Source: Athripsodes cinereus
Lineage: Eukaryota; Arthropoda; Insecta; Trichoptera; Leptoceridae
Reading direction: 5' to 3'
Assembly: GCA_947579605.1 (NCBI GenBank)
Contig: OX388327.1
Coordinates: 4,947,122 to 5,011,121 of the forward strand
Length of the DNA stretch: 64,000 bases
Shown one piece after another: positions 1 through 12,800 of the stretch. The notes below the pieces were generated by a model. That model did not search any database, was not told the origin of the DNA, and saw only the letters and a program-made list of their open reading frames with translations. The first letter of the stretch is position 1. Each line of letters begins with the position of its first letter. The translations under genes were made by a program, and so were the position numbers.

Positions 1-330
1 ACCTGGTCTGAAAGCCTGGAAGTCCGTGACGGATTTTCTCACAAATAAAAGAGAAACCAGTCTGCTCCATTCAGGATATCTCTGTGACAATTAAGTCACC
101 TCTTCCCACCACATTCCTAGTGCTTTGTTGTTGTCATAAGAACAATGAATTGTGAAAGAGGGATGTCCAAACTGTCGGTTCCAACCCTTGTGAACAAAAA
201 CAGTGTTAAGTACCACTGGACATTCTCAAAATATGGCCCAGTCAAGACTATCATCTCTCCTGTATTTCAGAGACTACAGATCTTCGCAGACTGAGCTGAC
301 GCACAGTATCATTGTGAAAAATTATAAAGA
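1..330. repeat. Fragment of a dispersed repeat (family F) in a beta-adaptin intron
   Basis: The stretch around 215-290, with GGACATTCTCAAAATATGGC and CATCTCTCCTGTATTTCAGA, recurs diverged and inverted at about 54150-54230. Related text occurs at 46195-46470 and in the 180-bp array at 50.6-51.5 kb. No conserved reading frame was recognised, so the parent element is unknown. Confidence 0.45.
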
Positions 331-333
331 GTT

Positions 334-497
334 CGTCGGTAGCCTGGAGGTAGAGTCTCGGCCTCGTGAACAGGGGGTCCGTGGTTCGATCCCAGGTGCC
401 AGCAAACTCCCCTTTCACGACACAAGCTTTTAGCTTACTGTGAAAGGTGTATAGGGTTGTATTTGGGTTTATAACAAAACCCAGATATATCTTTTTT

Positions 498-532
<35 letters not shown>

Positions 533-540
533 AAAAAGCT
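334..540 (+). repeat. tRNA-headed SINE, family B (copy 1)
   Basis: The head carries an A-box-like TAGCCTGGAGG and a B-box GGTTCGATCCC about 35 bases apart. A body follows (CCCCTTTCACG...CACAAGCTTTTAGCTTA) and ends AACCCAGATATATC plus poly-A. Four copies occur in the window (also 15738-15910, 36470-36640, 39645-39753), which defines the unit. Non-coding and Pol III-type. Confidence 0.85.
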
Positions 541-620
541 CATACCACCTAACATCCAATTATCCAATAATCCTTCTAACAAATATGAATACACCAGTAT
601 TATTTTTATCTATGTCCTAC

Positions 621-803
621 CTTGATGGCACATCTGCCGATAGCTCTAACAGCCTTCCTCACAAAGTCCACATCCACCTCTGTGGCATACTCCTTTAGCT
701 CTCCCAGCACTTGGGCGATGTTGGCCTGCGCTGCTAGGCGTATCATAATGTCCAGCTTCTCCAGTTTCACGTAGATTGGATCGTTGTACTTCACAAAGAA
801 TAC
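621..803 (-). CDS. AP-1-2beta: beta-adaptin exon 8, last exon in the window
   Basis: 61 codons in phase 0, starting [18 protein letters not shown] and ending RAIGRCAIK. The acceptor is TTTTAG and the donor GTAGGA. The next family segment (VEQSAERCVS in vertebrates) is not found in 1-620, so the gene continues off the left edge. Confidence 0.96.
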
Positions 804-3800
804 CTAAAAACACACATACAATATTAAATGATTTAGCACCAGCAAAAACTCATGCATATGCTACAAAAGATTGTTTTCGAGGTTTGCTTTTGAAAATCCA
901 AACTCATGTTGATGCATAATATAAATCAAAAACTATTTGTATACCTTCATCTCGTGTTTCAATATATCAGGTCTCTTCTGAACAATCAGATTGATGTTCC
1001 TGAGAGCCACATACTGCACTTCTGGCTCGGCACTGAGGAGAGTCACGAGTGGAGGGGCTAGCTTCTTGGATAAGTTGGCGCAGAAGTCAGTGTCTCCCGC
1101 CAGGATCTCCATCAATTTCATCAGTACCTGCAAAAACAATTTGTTTTAAATATAAAAAGAATGAAGGACATATAAGCACAACTCACTGTAAAATATTAAT
1201 AATATGCTCCATAGCATCCCCAGTAAAGTTACAATAGATCTCCCACTCTTTTCTGTAAGTTTCTTAGTGTTCTGAAAAAAGCAGGTATTTTGCAAAACGC
1301 TAAATTTTACATCTTCATAATCAGGGACGAAGTGTGACTGAGGGCAGAATGACCAAGAAAACATATTCGGCTGAGAGGAATGGTGGTCGGAGACGTAACC
1401 ATTCGAGGATCAAATGGCAAGACCATATAAACCAGATCCTACAGGACGGTTACATGTTGAGCACATTTAACAGGAGACCATGCATGAGGAACTATATGAC
1501 AGTGACGGAAGCGAAAGGTGTATGCAAGAATAGGAAGAAGGGGTGCTTGATCCTTTCTGCCTACCCCACGTGGGAAGCAGCGCGATAGAGAAAATGACCT
1601 AAGTATATGTTTATTACATGCAGTTATCTACTATTAATAATTTCATCTTTAAAAAATATATAAGACAATACCTTAACGGCTGAGAGTACTACAGCGGCAT
1701 TGGCGTGAGCGAGCCTCGGTGTGATTCTCTCACATATGCTCTGAGCCTCCCGGGCGTCACTGGGTGAATAGTTACTCAAAGAGTCGAGAATGAACACCTG
1801 TCCCCACTCTGTGCACTCGTTCAAAGCTGTCAGAAGTTTGTTAATTGTCGGAGCGTTCATTTCTGAAAAAAATAATACATACTATGTTATATTTATTTAT
1901 TCAACACAATATGCGGCTAAACAACCTTCACAGTACAATAACTTAAAAAAAAACATACTTGAAACAAACACAATCAACATATAAGAGGCAATTGATACAA
2001 AAACATATTATATACTTAGAAGAAGTTATAAGTAGGTAAAGGTTAATAAATATAGTGGTGACCTTGATTTGCACATGCCACACGACTATAAAAATAGGTA
2101 CTGTAAAACCAATTTACAGATGTGTGATCAATATCCATAAAATTCTTGTAAAAATAATTCTTTAAAAAATTATAAACAGTTATAAATATTATATACAGTT
2201 TCATTTTCTATTTGAATACTAGAAATTTTTATTTGCCTTTTGTAGACTACTTGCCCTCTCTTAGAGATATCAATGCTCTAAAATTAGCAAATAATTTTCT
2301 ACATATGGCATTTTCACACATGTATATTTGTAGACTCACCGACTAGAGGATGTCCACTGACGCTGGCTTCATTGATCTCTGACAGGGCCGCCACGGCATT
2401 GGCTACGACCATGGGATTGGAGTCACTCAGCAAGTCCTTCAGCTGGTCCAAGAAGCCCTACAAAAAACATTTATCAACTAAATTCATATTCACGTATTAT
2501 TTTTACAACTTGTAGAAAAACAGACAAAATCTATGAAAATAAATATGAAGTCGGATCGAGACCCAATATTTGGGACAACATCAGCCAATTTTGTTAATTT
2601 ATTCTTTGAATAAAAGCAATTTAACACAAAAATACAATTACGCCTTTCCTACTCTCATAATCTGAAAGATCGTCTAACGAGAAAAGTTAGTACCTAAACA
2701 TTATCTTGTTGACATATTTTTAAAATCTATCCTACATCAAAATTTACATCTAAATTTTCTATAAGAAATTCTGAACAAAATTATTGTTTTATTTGAAAAT
2801 AATCTTCAAATAAGTTCAAGATTCATTAATTCATATACTTATTTTTTTCCTGAAAATACATAAACATCAAATTTTCTTACCTGATCTTCAACCATGCTCG
2901 ATGAAATATCGTAGAGTTTAGCTACGCAAACTGCCGCAGTCTTTCTCACGTACGGGTCCTCGTCCTTCAAACACTTCCTCAACGGCTCGCAGAGGTACTC
3001 TGTGATCTTGTCCACTCGTATGCAGCCCATCGTACGGACGGCGAGAGCTCGAATCAGCGGGTTGGGATCCTCACAGTCCTGTCAAAACAAATCACACTCC
3101 AAAACCGAAACGGAAAAGAGACAAACACGTACGTAGCCCGAGACACAGGAATTTGTGAGACATAACAATCGTACAAACCATTTTGAATGTTAGTAATGTT
3201 ATACACTATTATTAGACCAAGTTTAATAGTTTTTGTTTCTTTTCTTAGCCCAATAATTTAATTAATATCTGATAATGTCAATAAATCTGATCAAAAATAT
3301 ATTTCTTCGATATGAAATGCAATTCGTGTTTGCAATGCAAAGCAATTTTAATTTTTTTTTATTCATTTTAGGCTTTCTCTGTAATATTTCATATTCATTT
3401 ACATAACATTTTTATATAAATTACAAGTAAAAAATGACAGATTATGAAAAAAAAATGCAAGACATTCTAAAGAATCAATATACATAAAAAATACCATTGT
3501 TTCAAAAGTGAATAAATATATTTCAAAGAGTTCTACGTATCGGCGCATATCAGTATATTTGGAAATAGCCAGTTTTGTAAAACTATATTTCATCAAGTGC
3601 TTGAGAATTATTTGTGTTTTTTTCAAAAATTTATGAGAAATTTTAACTTAAAAATATGAATTTGTCTGTAACTCTTTATGCAATATCTTTTGAATAATAT
3701 CAGAACTATCTACAGGGCAAAATTTCATTTGATATTTCAATCATTTAACACAAAAAAAACCTCCACCAATTTTGTGTATTTTAAATTTAATAAGAAAATA

Positions 3801-6800
3801 AGCAATTCTGTGTTACACATTGTCAAAATAAGGCAAGTCCATAAAAGATATCATTATATCCCGTAACTTTTCAAAAACCTCAATAAACCATGCAACGAAG
3901 CTGATGGAGGTTTTCGACAACAACTAAAAACAAAAAAAAAACATTCTAGACAAAACCAGTTACAATTGAAATTCTGTGATAACTGTATTTTTTTGATGCA
4001 ATTAAATCTTTAAAATACCATTTTTTTTTAAACTTTCTTAATATGGACTTGACTATTTTGATTGGGATATTTTTTTTTTAACAAATATACAGTATTTGCT
4101 ATACAACATATCTTCCATATTCAATTCAATTAATTTACAGTCCACCAAAGACATTATAATATAACAAGACTGCGCACTTTTAACCAAATTCAGGCAAAAA
4201 TATGCTCTATGCCAATAGCCGCAGCCACACAGCTGGATGAAAACGTCAACAAACGGTGACAATTCGGAGCAATAATACGAAGAAATATTCAAATGAATGC
4301 CTTTGTTACCCGTATAAGGATGGATAACGAAGGCATTCATTCAAATATTTCTTCGGAGAATGCTCCGAATTGTCACTGAATGATTGAAGATTGATGATTG
4401 ATTGACGTATTCATCAAGCTGTGTGATCACGAGTAATTTAATAAGGTATGCCTATGAAAAAATAAAGTGTACCACCTAAGATAGTAAGTGTTAGGGTATT
4501 GTCCCTTTTTAACATTTTGTCAGAATGAATAAATTACAACAATCGAAGAAGTGTTAGAAAGAGACAGTATACCCAAACAATTGCTATTTCAAGTAGCGTG
4601 TAGTCCTGTTATGAATAATGTCTTTGTCTTTGCTTTTTCCATATGTACTTCACATTAAATTTTGCTTCCATTTCACGCTCTCACGCACATCAATAGAGGA
4701 TAACTCATTCTACAGTGGCATTGGACATAGAGCAAATAATTTAAAGTATATCTTTTGTTCCAAAAAACTTAACGAGAAACAAAATACAATGTGGAAGTAA
4801 AAGAAAACATCACACACACATTTGCTAGCTAACTGTATTAAAAATAAATCTTCAAATTATGACTTGCAGTGGTCTTTCTTGAATACTTTTTTTCTGCTTA
4901 TTTTTAAAAATATTTCATCCATGAAAGAGAAAACCATCAATTTTGATTTATTTCAAATATTATTGAAGAAAAACCATCGCATCATAATAAGTAAATAAAA
5001 AAAGAGCAAAAAAGATAATTTGTTATTTGTTAATTGATTTTTACAAAAGAAATATAAATAGCCTTCCTCCACCATCAAATAAAATGTATTTGTGTATTTT
5101 GAGTAAGAATCACTAAAAAATTGCGAAATAAAGTCTAAAAAGTAAAATCTAATTGTGTTACATTCTAAATAGTCAATTCATGTAGATATCGAACCGAATG
5201 TCGAACATTGTACATGCTCAGTGTTTTATGGAAATGTTAAGTTGCTAAATTACACTCGCCCAATTTATAATTGTAGGGGTGTATATAACTGTCACACTGC
5301 ACTAGCTCAGTGTTTTATGGATATGTCTAGTTGCTAAATAACACTTGCCCAATGTTTAATTGTACAGGCATATATAACAGTCACACTGCACTTGCTCAGT
5401 GTTTTATGGATATGGATTTATTCATTATATGGGCATGTATAACTGTCACACTGCACTTGTTCAGTGTTTAATGGATATTTTTAGATGCTAAATAACACAC
5501 GCCCAATGTATAATTATATGGGCATGTATAATGGCCTGACTGTACATTCAAGGCGCTCTAAGGACATGTACGATTCATAATCGCCAAACTGTACATGTTT
5601 CGTTTTTTACAGACTATTTTTGACAACGCAAACTGCTTGACACTCCATATTTTCAACAAGACACTGTATTAAAATTATTTTTTACAGTGTCCTAATACTG
5701 ACTAAATTTTACTCGCAACAAAACATCTCTCATGCTACGTAAATTGCGTTAAATACTAGACGCACTCTCCATATAAAATACCTCAATTATCTATTATATA
5801 AGCAGCAGTAGTCAAAACACATTTTAGCCTTATGTAGTCGTTCAACTATAGGCGACTTTGCTAGAAAATATCAATTTCGTAGCTAAAATACACAATGACT
5901 TTTGTGTACAAAATGACTTGTGTATTTTAGCTACGAAACTGATACTTTCTCGCAAAGTCGTCTATAGTCAAACGACTATATAATACTAAAATGTGTTCTG
6001 AATAAGGCTGAAGGACGCTATTCAAAATCTACACCATAAAGTACAGTTATTCAAGTTCGTTGTATATAGAAAATGCGTCAGATATTCTACCTGCAACATC
6101 GCATAGTATGAAAAAGGCTCGCGAATTATAGAGACACAATTAACAATGAAAATAATATGTAGCATATAATTAATAAGAAATGGATCTGAGTTGTTTTGTG
6201 TTTGTATATAAAATTATATAATCTGTACATAAAATTATATAATCTGTACATAAAATTATATAATCTGTATATAATATTATATAATCTGCATATAAAGTTA
6301 TATAATATGTATATAAAAAAATGTGTAATGTTATGTGGGTAATATAATGTTACCTTGACCAGTTGAGAGGTAGGCAAGTCCTTTGCGGCCCGTGTGTATA
6401 TTTCAATTAAGTAGTAAAAAAGATAAAAAAACACAAATCACAACACAGAAAGTGTGCTTCTGTATATAATAATATAATACATTCAATAATAATAATAATA
6501 AAATATACAAAAATAATAAACAATCAAGAATAAGACTTATAATAACATACGGATTCAATTATACAAAAACAATAAAAGAATTCAATACTTATAAATGGAT
6601 TCAATCAATCATACAAAAAAATTATGAAGAATCAAATAATTATACATGGATTCAATTGTACAGAAACGAAGAATATACGGATTCAATAAAATTTAAATAT
6701 ACATTTTAAATACGGTTCTATTTTTTGGAAGATGAACTTAAAAATAATACTCTTAACGTGGATCAACAATATTAAAATAACAGTTTAGTTTGGATCAACA

Positions 6801-9800
6801 GGTTTATAGATAAAAATAAAAGAAATTGAATATATAGTTGTTAAAGGTGATGAAATGAGATGATAATCTAGCAGTGAAAATGAGAAGGATTGAGGGATGT
6901 TTTAGAAGGTATTTTTTAACACAAAGTTTTAAGGGAAATAAATAAAAGAAAAAATACTAAAAGCTAATAAAAACATATGAATATCAAGATAGTGAGTAAA
7001 ATAAGTAAAGATAAAGAATGGAAAGAAAAAATAAAAATGAAAAGTGAAAATAAAAAGTAGAAAAATTAAAATAAATAAAACAAGCGTTTTATTCTACTAA
7101 TGATTTAATTTGTGAGAGAGACGTCTTTCGTCTTATGAGGACATTGTCAATCTCTGACGAAAGACGTCTCTCTCACAAATTAAATCATTAGTAGAATAAA
7201 ACGCTTGTTTTATTTATTTCGATATGGAATTCTACTACCTAAACACCGACACAGTGAAGAAATATTAAACTTGGACAAGCGGGGAATAAGAAAAAATAAA
7301 ATCAACGTAGATAAAGGAATGCTTAATAGGTTCAATTAAAATGTGATCCAATTTTAAAAAAATATATAAATAATTAAAAAAATTAGCTTCACTAAATCAT
7401 AAAAGAAAAAATCATCATTTTTAGCCCAAATTTTGCATTCTTTAGATGAATAGCCTAAAATAATTCAATTTATTTGGAGATAGCATGATTCTAAATATGA
7501 GATGAGGATGATCAAATTTAATGGCCTTATCCAGATTACAGACACTTATAATTTTTAGGCTAAAAGCAGTGAATAATTTTGCTAACATTAAAATAGCCTA
7601 AAATGACCGCAATTTATCTGCACTTTACGTGATTTTGAAAAAAATGAAATGGAGAAGATGGGATATTTTAAAAACATTTACAAATTAATTACGAGCAGCT
7701 TTTTTAGTGATTTGTTTGTGCATTGATAATTTATAACCAGTATGCACTATGTCAGTTTTACGTATCGTGGGTTAATGGCTTCTACAGCTTTTGCCGCAAA
7801 AGTCGTTATCTTGTATGTAACATGTAAAATTGAGTTAGTGCATGCTGACTATATACCCTCGGTACCCGTATGGTCTATAAATGTACAATTTTTTTATTTA
7901 AAGCGGATTGGCGATTTTGTGAAAAGTATTGTGCATTGCATTGACCTAATCTGATACTGACCATCGGATTTGATAGATCAACAAGTCAAAATTGTTCAAA
8001 TTGAGGTTTTTTGGGTTACTATATGTAGAAAGCGCTATTCTTTACATTGTAAAAACAAAGATAAAAAAAAGTTTTTTTTCTGTTGGATGTGTTTTTTCTT
8101 TGATGATTTAGTATAGAGTGTCGTACCATTTCTCAAAATATTAGAATCTCGATTTATTAGCTTTTGAAACTGGGTGATCTAAATATTAGTCGTTGTTTTA
8201 TAAAAAAGACAAATAAACTTAATTCGTAAAATTGTGTCGCCAGTAAAAAAACACTGATATATCAAAAAATATTTCATTCAAAGGGAAAATAACATAGGTA
8301 CACTATATAATATTTCTACTGGAAGATGAAATTTTATGTCCTAGAAGAGCCATATATTTTGGTCTTCATGTGCAACATTTTCCATGCCATTAATAATCTT
8401 TGTTTAATAACAAATTAATATCCACAAAAATGTTTTATTTGCCCTTAAAACAAAACATTGTGATGAAGATATGGTGTCCGTAATTAATTTTCAATAGAAT
8501 TTTACACAGTGATAAAAACATGGGATGTCCGAATTGTTTTGTTCATTTCCTGCTAATAGAGATAAACAACACGTAAATGTTTTGAGATATCAATTACAGT
8601 AGAAACTATTCAACATTTTTCCAATACTTCTCACTCTAATGTTTAAACTTGTCGAATAAGGCTCGTCTAAAATTAAACCCGATTAAATTAAAACCTGTCT
8701 CATAAAATAATAAATTTATCCCTGGTTAATTATATCCCCATTTTTTATCTTGCTCTTAGACTTTATTATACTGAAAATTCAAATTTTTCGTCAGTACAAA
8801 TATGTTTTCATATTATTTATGAATTTTTCGAACAATAGACGTTGTTGCATAGTCAATTGCCGGCCGGTGTGGCGTAGAGGTAACGCTCTTGCCTTTGAGT
8901 CACGAGGTCCCGGGTTCGAATCCCGGCCAGGACAGATTGAGGAATGACCTTTTTCAAATTATCCAGGGTCTGGATGTTACATGTGTTTAGTGCATTGTAT
9001 ATGTGTGCATCATTGCATTAGCACCCATAATACAAGATTCATCTTAGTTTGGGACTAGCTCAATCTGTGTGAATTGTCTATGCATGTTATGTTATTTAAT
9101 TCTATTTTCACAAAAACAAAGGAAGAGTTTTAAATCATCAAAAGTGTTGATTATTGTAGAAATTTTCATTACAAGGAACATGAATTAACATTCGTAAGGA
9201 ACATTTTTAGTCCAGTATAAAGTTTATTCATAGCTGTAATTTGGAAGCAGCAAATATGTTGGGGGAACATTTCGAGACGATTTTTAAATGACACGGTGGG
9301 AGGTTGAAAAAATTGAGATAATCAAAACTTCCACGGCTGTGTAGTGTACACAAGGATGTAAAATTCATTATTGCCATGTGGAACTGATGAATAGCAGCAT
9401 AGGACAGTCAGTCATGGAGGTGTACTCCAAAGGAAGCAAAGACCCAATCCGGGTTGCGAAGAACCATCATTGACTGACTTATAAAATGTAAGGGTATAGG
9501 ATATATGTGTCCTATGGCACAGAGAAAATATTCAAAGTATTGATTATTATTATTATTATTTGGATGATTTGTAAAGCGCCGTTTTGTGAAAAAATCCATC
9601 TCAAGGGCGCTCTTTGCTAACTAAGGTTGTGCTTGGATTATTCCGTGAGATTTCTTGAATAGATAAGTCTTCAGTTGGTTCTTGAAACGAGATATGTCCT
9701 GCGTTTCTCTGATCATTTGTGGAAGCCTGTTCCAGACTACAGGTGCAGATATTGCAAAAGCACGCTCCACGTACACTGGTTTCGATACACTACTGGTCAC

Positions 9801-12800
9801 CTCCAATTTAGTTGTAATATCTTGACAAGACCTAAGTGTTGTCTTTCTATGACTTAACGCCTGTCTACCACAGAGTTCCATGATATATTCTGGGGCCATA
9901 GCATGAAGTGCTTTAAATACTGTCAAACACACTTTAAATTCAACTCTCTCCGGACATCTGAGCCAGTGAAGAGATTGAAGGGTGGCAGATATGTGTGCAG
10001 AGCGATTCAGTTGATAAATGAAACGTGCAGCCGCATTAAAAACGGACTGAATCCTCTGGAGTTGATATTGCGGAAGATTTGCGAGGATGCCATTGCAGTA
10101 ATCCAATCATGATACGACGAATGAGTTAATGATATTGGATTGAAGGTAATGAAGTGTTATAATATATATTATATAAAGGGATTGGTGGTATTGGTGAGCG
10201 TACCATGGGTAAAGTGCTCTTAAACCAGCCTAAGCCAATTCATCAGCATCGGACCACCTTTCCTCTTTTATACTAAAAGGAGTTTACACGGTCTGTTGGT
10301 TGTGCGGATGAGGTGTCTGTCGAGTTATAAATAATATTCTTAAGTGTTATAGTGGTTGGTTTATACTCATACTTGTACAATAAAGTGACTGGTTTGTAAA
10401 ACCGCCATAGATTGAATGGACAATGAAATGACAAAAATTATGTATAAAGGAAAAATAATTGATTTGATTGATTTGCAAAGCAGATGGTGGTTGAAATACA
10501 GAGTACATATAGAGAAGAAAACCATGTAAATATTGTGAAAAATGATAAAAGATACCATACAAAAAAGGGAAAATAAAAGTACAAAATATATATGTATACA
10601 AAAATCTACATTATATATAAATTTATATAAACTAAAATACGTGTTGTACACGGTGCATAATGAAATGATAAATATGAATCTAGAGAAGCGACTACGACAG
10701 TAAAAATAATAATAGAAAATGATACCAGTATTGTGAAAATATACACGGTTGTACAGTATACAGAACATCGGAATCAAATATGTAATATATAGAACTCATT
10801 CTACGCAGTCGTACGCAGGCAAGAGAAATAATCGACACATAAATATTTTATAGATTCTATCTTTTGGGTCTGGTAATTTTATGAAAGTACATTTTTACTT
10901 ATATCAAAATGATTTAGTCAAAAACACTGTAACTTTCACAATATAAATTTTATATTTGGTAGAGGCCTTTCGGAACTAGTGCATTATTAGTGCAACAAAC
11001 TTGGAAACTTTTTCAAAAGCAGGTTTTAGGCTAAAATTACTATGTTTATAAATTGAAAAAAAACTCGGTATTTAAAACTATCTTCCTCGTTGATTAAAAA
11101 GTGAGATTAGATACTCTATATCTAATTTCGACTTTTATCTAATCGCCTGATGATGGAGTCGAGAGTTTCCAAATACTAGTACGCGAAGTTAATAAAGTCA
11201 CTAGGAAGATAATTCTAAATACTGCGTTTTTTCAATTTATAAACTTAAATTGAAACCTAAAACCTGCTTTTAAAAAAGTTTTTAAGTTTATGACACTGAT
11301 GATGGACTAGTTCCAAAAGGCCTCATCTAAATATAAAATTTATAAAAAAGTTACAGTGCTTTTAATTAAATCATTTTAAAATAAATATAAATATTTTAGT
11401 CTGTTCGTGTAGATGTTCATATGTCCACAACAGACACCGTAATTAGACATAACGTAAGAAAAATAATACACTCTATATGACGTATTATTCTTACGACAGG
11501 TTAATTTAGACTTAAAAAAATTTATAGATGTATAAATAATTGACAGAGTTTACATTATGACACCATGTTATCAGAATTGTGTAGAAATTATTTATATATT
11601 GTTTTAAATTAATTAATTAAGAAATTAAATATATTGTTTTGCATGTTGCGGTTGACTTTTAATTTTATTGTGTTGAATACATTTCAAAAGGTAGATAAAA
11701 AAATATATTATATGATCTCCAATGATCAAAATTTGTGTTTGCATAAAAATAATTGCAAATATTAGAACTGCTAATAATATATCACAATTTTTTTACATTA
11801 CTCCACGAATTGACATTTAGTTTCAATATGGCGTAAGGCATAGATTAGTAATAGACAATATTGATAAAACAAAAATTTTGAAACAAGAATTATATTGTTA
11901 TAATGTGTTTGAAATTGAGACTCTACTCTCACCATAGACGACTGCGTAGAAATTGTACTTTTTTTTATTCAGATCCACGGAAAAATTCTAACCATTTCAT
12001 TTTAATACTTGCTTACTTTATTATGTTAGTACATATATGTTAAGTGATAAATTTTGCAAAAATACATTTTATTCTATAAATATTAGTTTCTGAAAATCAG
12101 TCGTTTTATTTTTTTGATCATTACTGTTTCAATTTATAAACTTACAGATTTGAATTTGTTTTTTTCGTTTACCAATTAATTAAAAAATCGCATATCCGAC
12201 ATAGATAACAAAATATATTTTTGCAAACAGTTTCATTCTTCACTAACATGGCCCCGTTGTGGAACCATTCTAAGAGAAAATTCTACGAAGATGCACAACA
12301 ATAAACAAAACCTTAAAAAATAATCTAAACATCACTCACGGGGAAGGATGGGAATCAGACAGACTCATTCACAAAAGATTCTTTCACTGCTTTCTTCTTT
12401 TATACTTTCAGAATAAAAATAATATGCTTTTCTTTATAATCAATTATTATCTTCATGTAAGGAAGTTGTTCAATGTTCCGTAGCATCCCCGGTAAAGAAT
12501 AGGTCTCCCACTCTTATCTATAAGTTTTCGAGTGTCCTGTAAAAGGTGGGTACCTATTCGTAAAAGGTCATATTTTAAAACATTTCAGTACTTAACTTTC
12601 CGCTAGCAACTACACTTGTGGGATTAAGCTGTGATGGTATAGATATAGATACGACTCAATTAACAATGCAGAATAACTTTAAATGGGGGGGCACTGGTTT
12701 CTACTCCGTTCTCCCGAGAGAAGCATCGAAAGGTGAAAAAACTACACTGTACTTTCACGCAGTATCCCAAAGTGGGGGTAGGCAGAGAGAATGGAACACC

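Noticed and set aside
251..559. 102-codon minus-strand frame
   Set aside because: It runs through the poly-A tail and body of SINE family B (poly-Phe/Lys). An artefact of repeat sequence.
6126..6434. 102-codon minus frame with [12 protein letters not shown] repeats
   Set aside because: Entirely explained by the 22-bp tandem repeat.
7742..7954. 70-codon plus frame with a mixed hydrophobic composition
   Set aside because: It lies inside beta-adaptin intron 3 on the opposite strand, without motif, repeat or splice support.
8862..8936. Apparent tRNA gene (good A and B boxes, strong T-arm)
   Set aside because: Acceptor-stem halves do not pair, and the same head and body recur inverted at 42.6 kb with a non-tRNA tail. 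It is a SINE.
10347..10777. Overlapping minus frames of 84 and 136 codons
   Set aside because: Low-complexity Phe/Ile/Tyr-rich translation of AT-rich DNA, with no motif and two frames equally open.
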